Shown here: in pieces, positions 5,575-12,926 of the stretch | Layout of the letters: each line of letters starts with the position of its first letter | Numbering within the stretch: position 1 is the stretch's first letter | Origin: an uncultured Clostridium sp. | GTDB lineage: Bacteria > Bacillota > Clostridia > Oscillospirales > Acutalibacteraceae | DNA length: 14,509 nt | Assembly: GCA_900547915.1 (NCBI GenBank) | Contig: URIN01000007.1 | Coordinates: forward strand, 1-14,509 | Direction: 5' to 3' | The notes under the pieces: model-generated | What the model saw: the letters and a program-made list of their open reading frames with translations, nothing else | Databases searched by the model: none | Told to the model about the DNA's origin: nothing | Made by a program: the position numbers and the translations under genes

Positions 5575-6750
5575 ATGACGGAATATACCCTTAAATACGG
5601 CTGTAATCCAAACCAAAATCCCGCCCGTATTCATATGGACGGCAAGGAACTGCCCTTTGAGATCTTAAACGGCAGTGCGGGTTACATCAATCTTTTGGAC
5701 GCATTCAATTCATGGCAGCTTGTAAAAGAGCTTAAAGCGGCTACCGGACTTCCCAGCGCGGCTTCCTTTAAGCACGTTTCCCCCGCAGGCGCGGCAGTTG
5801 CCCAGCCTCTTTCGGAAACGGACAGAAAAGTTTGCTTTGTGCCTGACGGCCTTGAGCTTTCACCTATTGCCCAGGCTTATGTAAGAGCCAGAGGATGCGA
5901 CAGAGTTTCCTCCTTCGGAGATTTTGCGGCACTTTCAGACGAGTGTGACGCAAGCGTTGCCGAGTTCCTTGTAAGAGAAGTTTCAGACGGTATCATCGCC
6001 CCTTCTTACAGCGATGAAGCGCTCGAGATACTCAAAAAGAAAAGACGCGGCAATTATCTCATTATAAAGATTGATCCGAATTACACACCTGAAGAAATGG
6101 AAACGAAACAGGTATTCGGCATCAAATTTGAGCAGAAGAGAAACAATTCCGTTATCTCAATGAGCCTTTTTGACGATATGCCCACTAAGGTTAAGGACAT
6201 TCCTGAGATTGCAAAGATAGACCTGCTCATCTCAATGATAACTCTTAAATACACCCAGTCAAACTCTGTTTGCTACGCAATGGGCGGCCAGACTATCGGT
6301 GTAGGCGCCGGTCAGCAGTCAAGAATCCACTGCACACGCCTTGCGGGCAATAAAGCAGATAATTTCTGGCTTCGCAGAAATGAAAAAGTTACTTCTCTTC
6401 CATTTATCGAAGGCATCAGAAAGTGCGAGGCGGACAACGCAATAGACCTTTATATCAGCGATGAGTATGAGGAACTTTACAAAAACGACCTGTGGAAAAA
6501 GTATTTCACTGAAAAGCCCGAGCCTTTCACCGCAGAGGAAAAGGCAAAGTGGCATGAGCAGATGACAAATGTTGCTCTCGGTTCTGACGCATTCTTCCCG
6601 TTTGAGGATAACATTGAGCGCGCGGCAAAATCCGGTGTAAAATACATTGCACAGCCCGGCGGCTCAGTAAGAGACCCCGAGGTTATCAAGTGCTGTGACG
6701 AATTCGGCATGGCAATGGCAATGACAGGAATAAGACTTTTCCACCACTAA
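5575..6750 (+). CDS. Stand-alone AICAR formyltransferase (phosphoribosylaminoimidazolecarboxamide formyltransferase)
   Basis: This 391-residue protein corresponds to the C-terminal formyltransferase half of PurH. It transfers the formyl group of 10-formyl-tetrahydrofolate to AICAR to make FAICAR in purine synthesis. Visible motifs are KYGCNPNQ (7-14), the catalytic Lys-His pair K66-H67 in SAASFKHVSPAGAAV, GGQTIGVGAGQQSR in the middle, SDAFFPFEDNIERAA and AQPGGSVRD near the end, and the C-terminal RLFHH. The IMP cyclohydrolase (MGS-like) domain that makes usual PurH about 510-530 residues is absent, and the protein starts right at the formyltransferase fold, so this is a natural single-domain form and not a truncation. 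Such forms are common in Clostridia and must be paired with a separate IMP cyclohydrolase, which is not in this window. GGAGG at 5562-5566 fixes the ATG. No other purine genes are adjacent. Confidence 0.93.
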   Translation: MTEYTLKYGCNPNQNPARIHMDGKELPFEILNGSAGYINLLDAFNSWQLVKELKAATGLPSAASFKHVSPAGAAVAQPLSETDRKVCFVPDGLELSPIAQAYVRARGCDRVSSFGDFAALSDECDASVAEFLVREVSDGIIAPSYSDEALEILKKKRRGNYLIIKIDPNYTPEEMETKQVFGIKFEQKRNNSVISMSLFDDMPTKVKDIPEIAKIDLLISMITLKYTQSNSVCYAMGGQTIGVGAGQQSRIHCTRLAGNKADNFWLRRNEKVTSLPFIEGIRKCEADNAIDLYISDEYEELYKNDLWKKYFTEKPEPFTAEEKAKWHEQMTNVALGSDAFFPFEDNIERAAKSGVKYIAQPGGSVRDPEVIKCCDEFGMAMAMTGIRLFHH

Positions 6751-6763
6751 TAAAACAGCGCAA

Positions 6764-6791
6764 AAAGCGCGGAGCAATCGCTCCGCGCTTT
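6764..6791. terminator. Bidirectional terminator between the formyltransferase and the 327-residue gene
   Basis: A perfect 12-pair stem (AAAGCGCGGAGC with its complement) closes on an AATC loop. TTTATT follows on the + strand and five T residues on the - strand, so it can stop transcripts of both convergent genes. Confidence 0.85.
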
Positions 6792-6808
6792 ATTCATTTA
6801 TAACGAAA

Positions 6809-7792
6809 TTAATTGAAGCCAATATTTTTCTTCTTGTAACTATTTGGCAAAAATTTTTTGCCCAACTGCCATAAATATCTGTCTAACTCTTTAACCGTAT
6901 AATTTCCAAGATTATAAAAATTCTGAAAATCATTTATTACCTTGCAGAATTTAACATAATCTTTTAAATCCTGTCCATCAAAATCAGAAAAACCATCTCT
7001 GCTTTTGAAATACAACAATATCTTTTTAACATAACTGTCATATATAGGGTAAACCTTATCATTATGATGACTACAATATTTGGTTGCAAAAGAATAAAAA
7101 TCTTTCACCTTACCGTTTATTTTCAAAGAAGCAATATCATTAACTAAAGACAAATCTTCTCTTTTCAGCCTTTCATCTATATCCAATTCAACAATATGCT
7201 TTGCCATACTATATGAATTAAAAATATTAGTGCTGTAAAAATCATTTAATATGGCTGTTTTCGCCAACACCTCATCTAAATCGTTATTATGGGGATATAT
7301 ATCCCAAAACAATTTATTAAGAGCATTTTCCTGAGCGGTGTAATTAGGCAATTTATCCCATTCTTCCAAATACGAATCCACCTGCCCTTTACATGGGACG
7401 GGAATATTTATATCATCATATCTTCGTCTGCTTCTTTTGTTATTAGTTCTGACCTCAATCTTGCTCTGCGGTTTGTCTGCAGAATCATATGTAAGTAAAA
7501 ACTCTCTTAACTTTTTTAAATGGTTGTAGTGACCATTTACATCACGCATAATATCGTTGCTGTTTGAATGTTTTATCATCATGTTATAAATTATTAACTT
7601 AGCTTTTTTCTCAAAATCATCATCAATAAGCAAATTGAAAAAATCATAATCAGACAATCTGCCTGCAAGATAAAACGCGGTTGTATACCTTGTTGCTTTG
7701 GTGTTGTTCGAATAATCTTGTATTTCAAGATAATTTTTGAACATTTCCTTTGCTTTTGAGACAGAAAGACTTAATATTTCTTCTCTTTTCAT
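6809..7792 (-). CDS. Unrecognised 327-residue protein, AT-rich, possibly nucleic-acid-related accessory gene
   Basis: I do not recognise a named family. The protein is soluble, charged and mostly helical. Residues 1-100 form a helical region ending in NGHYNHLKKLREFLLTY, which resembles the small helical N-terminal repeats of integrase-like or defence-associated proteins. A basic, low-complexity patch NNKRSRRRYDD lies at 117-127. The C-terminal part contains FATKYCSHHND and YPIYDSYVKKIL (235-259) and LDRYLWQLGKKF (303-314). That pattern is one I associate with uncharacterised helix-hairpin-helix or glycosylase-like proteins near restriction and defence loci; this is an impression, not a proven match. 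Codon use and base composition are visibly more AT-rich than in the flanking housekeeping genes, which suggests acquisition. The ATG at 7790-7792 has GAGG eight bases upstream. It lies 28 bases after a small basic protein gene on the same strand and is probably co-transcribed with it. Confidence 0.75.
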   Translation of the reverse strand: MKREEILSLSVSKAKEMFKNYLEIQDYSNNTKATRYTTAFYLAGRLSDYDFFNLLIDDDFEKKAKLIIYNMMIKHSNSNDIMRDVNGHYNHLKKLREFLLTYDSADKPQSKIEVRTNNKRSRRRYDDINIPVPCKGQVDSYLEEWDKLPNYTAQENALNKLFWDIYPHNNDLDEVLAKTAILNDFYSTNIFNSYSMAKHIVELDIDERLKREDLSLVNDIASLKINGKVKDFYSFATKYCSHHNDKVYPIYDSYVKKILLYFKSRDGFSDFDGQDLKDYVKFCKVINDFQNFYNLGNYTVKELDRYLWQLGKKFLPNSYKKKNIGFN

Positions 7793-7820
7793 AAATAATG
7801 CCTCATATTACTCAATACAG

Positions 7821-7997
7821 TTATTTCAAAAAGTTACGCATTGCTCTGCCGGCAGTGGCGGCAATAGCAAGTGCTACTGTTTCACGCCGTTTGCGCTTTA
7901 TCTGCTTCCTACGCTTTTTTATGGCTTTGTTTCTTCTGTGAGCCTTATTGTATGGCTCAAGATCAACTTCAAGCAATGCTTTGAAAAAAGGTTGCAT
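7821..7997 (-). CDS. Small Lys/Arg-rich protein (58 residues), unknown function
   Basis: I chose the ATG at 7995-7997, which has a strong GGGAGG seven bases upstream (within 8001-8010). A longer frame reaches back to 8069, but its extra codons run through the predicted promoter and have no ribosome site. The 58-residue product begins with MQPFFKALLEVDLEPYN, followed by a very basic stretch (about residues 19-38, mostly Lys and Arg) and a short alanine-rich helix ending RNFLK. It could bind nucleic acid or a membrane. It is not a recognised ribosomal protein. Together with the 327-residue gene it forms a small two-gene cassette. Confidence 0.6.
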   Translation of the reverse strand: MQPFFKALLEVDLEPYNKAHRRNKAIKKRRKQIKRKRRETVALAIAATAGRAMRNFLK

Positions 7998-8027
7998 AAC
8001 CGTCCCTCCCAAAAAAGGCAAATCAAA

Positions 8028-8042
8028 TACAATTAAATTGTA
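8028..8042. repeat. Perfect palindrome overlapping the -10 of the accessory cassette
   Basis: TACAATT and AATTGTA form a perfect inverted repeat around a single A. It covers the predicted -10 element of the - strand promoter, where a repressor dimer would block transcription. No known operator consensus is recognised. Confidence 0.5.
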
Positions 8043-8065
8043 TAACAGTTCTGACCTTTTAGCAA
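8037..8065 (-). promoter_or_regulatory. Predicted promoter of the small basic protein/327-residue gene cassette
   Basis: On the - strand TTGCTA (8060-8065) and TACAAT (8037-8042) are 17 bases apart, about 40 bases before the ATG of the 58-residue gene and just beyond the ylmH terminator. Confidence 0.55.
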
Positions 8066-8076
8066 GCAATGCAAAA

Positions 8077-8122
8077 AAATAATGCCGTAAAGTCCTTCTT
8101 TCAGGACTTTACGGCATTATTT
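8077..8122 (-). terminator. Strong rho-independent terminator after ylmH
   Basis: A perfect 20-pair stem closes on a six-base loop (8097-8102) and is followed on the - strand by seven T residues. It lies 23 bases after the ylmH stop. The stem is long and exact. Confidence 0.9.
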
Positions 8123-8145
8123 AACAATTATTTATCAAAACAACA

Positions 8146-8874
8146 TTATTTGTAAACATAAAGCTGCACCACGGTGCGGCCTTTTTTAGTTTTACCGAGA
8201 ACTTCGCCGAGTTTGAATCTGCCTTTGCCGCGTACGGAAATAATATCTCCCTCTTTCGGCACAAGCGAAAAGTTTTCGCACAAAGCGGAATTAACAAATA
8301 TCTTGCGCTGATTAAACAGTTCTTTAACGGCACTGCGTGAAAGATTGTAGACTGCCGCCACAAGCACATCTATACGAAGTGAAGCAACTATCTCCTGCTG
8401 TTCCTGTGGTTCGCTCTGAACACCCTGCGGCAATTCAGGTACGGAGGAGCACTTAACGCTTGTGTGTTTTACTTTATCAAGGCTGCCGATAATATAATCC
8501 GCCACCGAATCTAGGCACATAAGATAACCAGTATTATCCTTGATAATTATATCTCCGAGCGTTTCTCGCTTTATACCAAGCCCCATAAGAGATCCGAGAA
8601 AATCACGGTGGGTCAGTTTATCGGCAAATTTCTTTGAGGATGGCTCTATTTTAATATATGAAATAGGGAACTGACACTCCTCGCAGTCATCACCGAAAGC
8701 GGCTATGCACCTTTCGGCTCCGTCATACCCGCCGTAAAGCCTGAACGGGGACTCAAGTCGCAGAGCTAGCAGTTCACTCTGCTCCTCCATATTGAGAAAA
8801 TCCGAAAAAGTGGTGTAGTATCTATTAGCCGCGCGTGATGAAAGTTCCTCAAATCTTTTCTGAATAAAATCCAT
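8146..8874 (-). CDS. ylmH: YlmH family S4-domain RNA-binding protein
   Basis: This 242-residue protein matches the YlmH family. The N-terminal part carries the family motif HRDFLGSLMGLGIKRE followed by GDI (89-109), and an S4 RNA-binding domain lies at about 168-225 (LRIDVLVAAVYNLSRSAVKE through RGKGRFKLGEV), with a short basic C-terminus. In Bacillus subtilis YlmH binds the ribosome and can act in ribosome-associated quality control, in the manner of RqcP. An insert of about 20 residues rich in Gln, Glu and Pro (146-161) links the two domains. In many Firmicutes ylmH sits in the cell-division cluster next to divIVA; here it is alone, downstream of the etf genes. The ATG has AGGTG five bases upstream, directly after a hairpin and T-rich stretch. 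No promoter of its own is clear. Confidence 0.9.
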   Translation of the reverse strand: MDFIQKRFEELSSRAANRYYTTFSDFLNMEEQSELLALRLESPFRLYGGYDGAERCIAAFGDDCEECQFPISYIKIEPSSKKFADKLTHRDFLGSLMGLGIKRETLGDIIIKDNTGYLMCLDSVADYIIGSLDKVKHTSVKCSSVPELPQGVQSEPQEQQEIVASLRIDVLVAAVYNLSRSAVKELFNQRKIFVNSALCENFSLVPKEGDIISVRGKGRFKLGEVLGKTKKGRTVVQLYVYK

Positions 8875-8887
8875 ATAACACCTAAAA

Positions 8888-8923
8888 ACTCAAAAGCGGT
8901 CTGAAAAATCAGACCGCATGAGT
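8888..8923 (-). terminator. Hairpin between etfA and ylmH, terminator or attenuator
   Basis: GCGGTCTGA pairs exactly with TCAGACCGC around AAAA, and outer ACTCA/TGAGT arms can extend the stem after an unpaired interval. On the - strand the inner stem is followed by TTTTGAGTTTTT and then at once by the ylmH ribosome site. It probably ends most butyrate-operon transcripts and leaves ylmH to partial readthrough or a nearby start. Confidence 0.7.
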
Positions 8924-8939
8924 AAATTATATTATTCTA

Positions 8940-9989
8940 TCAAGCGTTTTTACGCGCCTTTACCGCTTCTGTGATAAGCGGAACGATCTTGTTGAGATCG
9001 CCAACGATACCGTAATCAGCAACATCAAAGATAGGTGCGGATTCATCTTTATTGATAGCGATGATGATATCTGACTCCTCCATACCTGCGGTGTGCTGAA
9101 TAGCGCCGCTGATACCGATTGCGAAATAAACGTTCGGGCGAACGGTTTTACCGGTCTGACCTACCTGGAGGTCTTTTGGCATCCAGCCGTTGTCAACAAC
9201 AGCTCTTGAGCAGGAAACTGTTCCGCCGAGAGCGTCCGCAAGATCCTGAAGAATCTTGAAGTTTTCTTTGCTGCCTACGCCTCTGCCGCCGGAAACAAGA
9301 ATCTTTGCCTGCTGAATATCAGCAACTTCAGCAACTTCCTTAACGATATCAAGGATTTCTACATAGCAGTTGTTTTCCTTAAGTTCAGGATTGAACTCAA
9401 CAACTTCTGCCTTTGCGCCCTTTACAGGATCTATCTTCTGCATAACGCCGGGACGAACTGTTGCCATCTGCGGGCGGTTGTCCGGGCAGGCGATAGTTGC
9501 AATAGTGTTGCCGCCGAATGCGGGACGTGTCATAAGAAGCTGATTGTGCTTCTGCTCTTTATTCGGAAGCGGATTAAGCGGGAAATCGCCAATTTCAAGC
9601 TTTGTGCAGTCCGCTGTAAGACCAGTGCCTACTCTTGCGGAAACGCGGGGACCAAGGTCACGGCCGATTGCTGTTGCGCCAACAAGCATGATCTCAGGCT
9701 TATACTCGTTTATAACAGCGGTAAGCGCCTGAGCGTAAGGCTCTGTTCTGTAAGTTTCAAGAACAGGATCATCAACAACGATTACTCTGTCTGCGCCGTA
9801 CTCTGCAAGAGAATCTGCAAGGTCTTTAATATTACTGCCGAGAAGAACGGCGGTAACCTGAGTATCAAGATCTGCTGCAAGATCCTTTGCTTTTCCGAGA
9901 AGCTCATAAGCGATAGGGCTGATCTCACCGTCTACCTGCTGAGCGTAAATGAAAACGCCCTTATACTGTTCTATATTTTCTGTAATCAT
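8940..9989 (-). CDS. etfA: Electron transfer flavoprotein alpha subunit (EtfA)
   Basis: This 349-residue protein is the alpha subunit of the ETF that pairs with butyryl-CoA dehydrogenase. The C-terminal FAD domain is complete: LVSGGRGVGSKENF (231-244), CSRAVVD (260-266), QVGQTGKTVRP (275-285), GISGAIQHTAGM (292-303) and INKDESAPIFDVADYG (312-327). Residues 1-200 form the nucleotide-binding-like alpha/beta domain. With EtfB and Bcd it forms the cytoplasmic Bcd-EtfAB complex, which in Clostridia uses NADH to reduce crotonyl-CoA and, by flavin-based bifurcation, ferredoxin. The ATG is preceded by GGAGG starting right after the etfB stop, 13 bases away. It is the last gene of the operon and is followed by a hairpin. 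The size fits short clostridial EtfA without an N-terminal ferredoxin domain. Confidence 0.96.
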   Translation of the reverse strand: MITENIEQYKGVFIYAQQVDGEISPIAYELLGKAKDLAADLDTQVTAVLLGSNIKDLADSLAEYGADRVIVVDDPVLETYRTEPYAQALTAVINEYKPEIMLVGATAIGRDLGPRVSARVGTGLTADCTKLEIGDFPLNPLPNKEQKHNQLLMTRPAFGGNTIATIACPDNRPQMATVRPGVMQKIDPVKGAKAEVVEFNPELKENNCYVEILDIVKEVAEVADIQQAKILVSGGRGVGSKENFKILQDLADALGGTVSCSRAVVDNGWMPKDLQVGQTGKTVRPNVYFAIGISGAIQHTAGMEESDIIIAINKDESAPIFDVADYGIVGDLNKIVPLITEAVKARKNA

Positions 9990-10002
9990 TATTCAGCCCT
10001 CC

Positions 10003-10788
10003 TTAAATAATATGCTTTTCTTCAAGCTTGGAAATAATGTAATCGGCGGATTCCTGAGGTGTGTCAAGCTGCACCTTTTCACCGGCGCCTTTTCTTACCT
10101 TATCGGAAGCTTTTGCGATCTTTGTGGGAGAACCGTTAAGACCGAGATTTGAATCATCAACATCTTTAAGGTCTGCTCTGCCCCAAACGGTGATGTCCTT
10201 TTTATAAGCGTCAAAAATTCCGCCGGGAGTCATATATCTGGGGTCATTAAGCTCTGAAAGCGCTGTAATAAGAACAGGCATCTTTGCCTTGAGCATATGA
10301 TATCTGTCATCAAACTGACGCTTAACGATAACGCTGTCGCCTTCAAGTTTAATATCCTCTGCATAAGAAATTACAGGGATGCCGAGATGCTCTGCAATCT
10401 GAGGACCAACCTGAGCGGTATCTCCATCAATTGCCTGACGGCCTGTGATAATGATATCATAATCAATATTTCTGAGAGCGCCGGCAATAGTTGTTGATGT
10501 AGCCCATGTGTCTGCACCGCCGAGAACTCTGTCTGTAACAAGGATACCGTCATCAGCACCCATAGCCATAGCCTCACGGAGCACTTCCTCAGCCTTGGGA
10601 AGACCCATTGTAAGTGCTGTTACGTGTGCGCCTGTTTCATCCTTAATGCGAAGAGCGGCTTCAAGACCGGCTTTGTCATCAGGATTCATAATTGTAAGCA
10701 TTGCTGCTCTGTTCAAAGTACCGTCAGGGTTAAACTGAACTCCGCCCTTTGTATCCGGCACCTGCTTAATACAAACTACTATATTCAT
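10003..10788 (-). CDS. etfB: Electron transfer flavoprotein beta subunit (EtfB)
   Basis: This 261-residue EtfB carries the signatures of the clostridial type: MNIVVCIKQVPDT at the start, NPDD (35-38), GADTWATS (91-98) and the flavin-contacting TGRQAIDGDTAQVGP (115-129). In bifurcating ETFs this subunit holds the FAD that accepts hydride from NADH and splits the electron pair; the TGRQ-x-x-D-GDTAQVGP loop is characteristic of that site. The C-terminal tail (about 225-261) would wrap around EtfA. It lies 12 bases after bcd with a strong GGAGG and 13 bases before etfA, consistent with balanced expression of the Bcd-EtfB-EtfA complex. Bifurcation is inferred from family and context; the sequence shows the binding motifs only. 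Confidence 0.96.
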   Translation of the reverse strand: MNIVVCIKQVPDTKGGVQFNPDGTLNRAAMLTIMNPDDKAGLEAALRIKDETGAHVTALTMGLPKAEEVLREAMAMGADDGILVTDRVLGGADTWATSTTIAGALRNIDYDIIITGRQAIDGDTAQVGPQIAEHLGIPVISYAEDIKLEGDSVIVKRQFDDRYHMLKAKMPVLITALSELNDPRYMTPGGIFDAYKKDITVWGRADLKDVDDSNLGLNGSPTKIAKASDKVRKGAGEKVQLDTPQESADYIISKLEEKHII

Positions 10789-10800
10789 TCTTAACCCTCC

Positions 10801-11955
10801 TTATTTGAGCAGATTTCCGCTGATAACCATACGCTGAACTTCTGAAGTTCCCTCGTAGATCTCGGTTATCTTAGCGTCACGCATCATACGCTCAACTTCA
10901 TATTCTCTGATATATCCGTAGCCGCCGAAGAGCTGAACTACCTTTGTTGTAACATCCATTGCTGTTTCAGCAGCGAAAAGTTTAGCCTTTGCAGCTTCAA
11001 CAGAATAAGTCTTCTGAGTTGCCTTTGCCATTGCAGCCTTATAAACAAGAAGCTGAGCAGCCTCAACCTCTGTTGCAAGGTTAGCAAGCTGGAACTGAGT
11101 ATTCTGGAAAGCACCGATAGCTCTGCCGAACTGCTTTCTTTCCTTTACGTACTCAACAGCTCTGTCAAGAGCTCCCTCTGCAATACCGAGAGCCTGAGCG
11201 GCAATACCGATACGGCCGCCGTCAAGTGTGTGCATTGCAATACCGAAGCCCTTGCCTCTTGCGCCGAGAAGGTTATCCTTGGGGATTCTGCAATCCTGGA
11301 AAATAAGTTCATATGTTGATGAACCGCGGATACCCATTTTCTTTTCTTTTGTACCGAAAAGGAAGCCGGGAGCGGTCTTTGGAACGATGAATGCAGAGAA
11401 GAGTTTCTTCTTTCTGCCTCTTTTATCCTCAACAACATCGGTTACGGCGATAACAATATAGATATCAGCCTCTTTACCGTTTGTAATGAAGCACTTGGAG
11501 CCGTTGAGCACCCACTCATCGCCGTCAAGAACAGCTTTTGTCTGAGCGCCCTGAGCGTCTGTACCTGCACCGGGCTCGGTAAGAGCGAATGCGCCGAGAA
11601 GCTCTCCGCTTGCAAGCGGCTTTAAGAACTTCTGCTTCTGCTCCTCAGTACCATATGTAAGAATCGGGTCACAGCACAGTGATGTGTGAGCAGAAACGAT
11701 AACGCTTGTTGTGGCACACGCCTTTGCAAGCTCCTCTACGCACATAACATATGTGAGCGGGTCACAGCCCTGGCCGCCGTACTCCTTGGGAATCGGAATG
11801 CCGAGAAAACCGAGTTTCTGCATTTTAGTAACAGTCTCTCTGGGGAACTGCTCGGTTTCATCGGTTTCTATGGCAAGGGGCTTTACTTCATTTTCGGTGA
11901 AATCGGCAAAAAGTTTTCTTGCCATTTCATGCTCTTTGCTGAATGTGAAATCCAT
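10801..11955 (-). CDS. bcd: Butyryl-CoA dehydrogenase (short-chain acyl-CoA dehydrogenase)
   Basis: This 384-residue acyl-CoA dehydrogenase reduces crotonyl-CoA to butyryl-CoA. FAD-binding motifs are FALTEPGAGTDA (123-134) and WVLNGSKCFITNG (148-160). The C-terminal QLFGGYGYIREYEVERMMRD and the catalytic base region ITEIYEGTSEVQRMVI place the catalytic Glu at residue 368, the position of the base in short-chain enzymes such as that of Megasphaera. A small basic insert EDKRGRKKK (about 176-184) lies in the beta domain. The genes etfB and etfA follow directly. The ATG at 11953-11955 has GGAGG about nine bases upstream. A 111-base gap separates it from hbd, unlike the 12-36-base gaps elsewhere in the operon, so it may also be transcribed from an internal promoter. 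Confidence 0.95.
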   Translation of the reverse strand: MDFTFSKEHEMARKLFADFTENEVKPLAIETDETEQFPRETVTKMQKLGFLGIPIPKEYGGQGCDPLTYVMCVEELAKACATTSVIVSAHTSLCCDPILTYGTEEQKQKFLKPLASGELLGAFALTEPGAGTDAQGAQTKAVLDGDEWVLNGSKCFITNGKEADIYIVIAVTDVVEDKRGRKKKLFSAFIVPKTAPGFLFGTKEKKMGIRGSSTYELIFQDCRIPKDNLLGARGKGFGIAMHTLDGGRIGIAAQALGIAEGALDRAVEYVKERKQFGRAIGAFQNTQFQLANLATEVEAAQLLVYKAAMAKATQKTYSVEAAKAKLFAAETAMDVTTKVVQLFGGYGYIREYEVERMMRDAKITEIYEGTSEVQRMVISGNLLK

Positions 11956-11981
11956 TAAAAATATCCTCCGTTAAATTTTGC

Positions 11982-12010
11982 ATCATATATGCCGCGTGGC
12001 AAAACTCCAA
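11982..12010 (-). promoter_or_regulatory. Possible internal promoter for bcd-etfB-etfA
   Basis: On the - strand TTGGAG (12005-12010) and TATGAT (11982-11987) are 17 bases apart in the hbd-bcd gap. The -10 is close to consensus and the -35 matches only in its TTG. It would allow separate expression of the dehydrogenase complex. Confidence 0.35.
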
Positions 12011-12018
12011 CACAGCCT

Positions 12019-12051
12019 AAAGGCTTCCGCCCATTGCAGGCGAAAGCCTTT
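12019..12051 (-). other. Intercistronic hairpin between hbd and bcd
   Basis: A 13-pair stem with one C-A mismatch (AAAGGCTTCCGCC against GGCGAAAGCCTTT) closes on a seven-base loop. On the - strand, the direction of the operon, no T-tract follows, so it is not a standard terminator there. A processing or stabilising hairpin, or a weak partial terminator, fits better. Confidence 0.6.
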
Positions 12052-12066
12052 TACATTATTTGCAGA

Positions 12067-12906
12067 TTACTTGCGGTAATCGTAAAAACCTACACCAGTC
12101 TTGCGGCCGAGTTTACCTGCGCGAACCATCTTCTTAAGAAGAGTAGCTGGACGGTATTTCGGATCACCTGTTTCGGTATAGATAGTTTCCATAATTGCAA
12201 GAACGATATCAAGACCAACATAGTCGCCGAGCTCAAGCGGACCCATCGGGTGGTTTGCGCCGAGCTTCATAGCTGTATCGATATCCTCTACGCTTGCAAT
12301 ACCCATTTCATAAACGGTAATGCCCTCGTTGATGAGCGGGATAAGAATTCTGTTTACAACAAAGCCGGGAGCCTCGTTAACTTCAACAGGAGTTTTGCCG
12401 ATCTCTACTGCGATAGCTTTGATCTTCTCTACCATATCGGCAGGAGTGTTTGCGCCTGCGATAACTTCGATAAGTTTCATAACAGGAGCGGGGTTGAAGA
12501 AGTGCATACCGATAAGAGGTCTGTCAAGGCCTGCACCGATCTCGGTAATTGAAAGTGAAGATGTGTTTGTAGCGAACATGCAGTCCGGCTTAACAATATC
12601 CTGAAGCTCTTTGAAAGTCTGCTTCTTAACATCCATAACCTCAAGAGCAGCTTCAACGATAAGATCACAGTCTGTGCAGATCTCTTTTGTACCTGTTGTG
12701 ATCTTTGCAAGGATAGCGTCTGCAGCAGCCTGCTCCATTTTGCCCTTTGCAATTCTCTTTTCAAAGCCCTTTGCAATCTTTGCCTTGCCGTTTGCGGCAA
12801 ATTCATCATTGATATCGCAAAGAACTACTTCATAACCGTCTACCTGCGCAAATGCCTGCGCAATGCCGGAACCCATTGTGCCGGCGCCTATAATTCCAAC
12901 TTTCAT
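12067..12906 (-). CDS. hbd: 3-hydroxybutyryl-CoA dehydrogenase
   Basis: This 279-residue enzyme reduces acetoacetyl-CoA to 3-hydroxybutyryl-CoA. The N-terminal Rossmann motif [13 protein letters not shown] is at 7-19, with an acidic residue at the end of the second strand (D31 in VLCDIND), the usual mark of NAD(H) preference. The catalytic dyad is H135 in [16 protein letters not shown] and E147. The APGFVVNRI motif and the C-terminal helical dimerisation domain with [18 protein letters not shown] and [11 protein letters not shown] are complete. Its length matches clostridial Hbd. It starts 20 bases after crt with AGGGAGG, and a 111-base gap with a hairpin separates it from bcd. Confidence 0.96.
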   Translation of the reverse strand: MKVGIIGAGTMGSGIAQAFAQVDGYEVVLCDINDEFAANGKAKIAKGFEKRIAKGKMEQAAADAILAKITTGTKEICTDCDLIVEAALEVMDVKKQTFKELQDIVKPDCMFATNTSSLSITEIGAGLDRPLIGMHFFNPAPVMKLIEVIAGANTPADMVEKIKAIAVEIGKTPVEVNEAPGFVVNRILIPLINEGITVYEMGIASVEDIDTAMKLGANHPMGPLELGDYVGLDIVLAIMETIYTETGDPKYRPATLLKKMVRAGKLGRKTGVGFYDYRK

Positions 12907-12926
12907 TATAATATCCTCCCTGTTGA

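Noticed and set aside
7998..8069. A longer start for the 58-residue basic protein, giving 82 residues
   Set aside because: The extra codons would cover the predicted promoter and palindrome. The strong GGGAGG lies before the internal ATG.
9546..10010. A 154-residue + strand frame opposite etfA
   Set aside because: It is antisense to a fully conserved EtfA, with no ribosome site.
11989..12552. A 187-residue + strand frame starting in the hbd-bcd gap
   Set aside because: It is mostly antisense to hbd, has no ribosome site before its ATG, and the start region contains the hairpin. Codon pattern follows the opposite strand.
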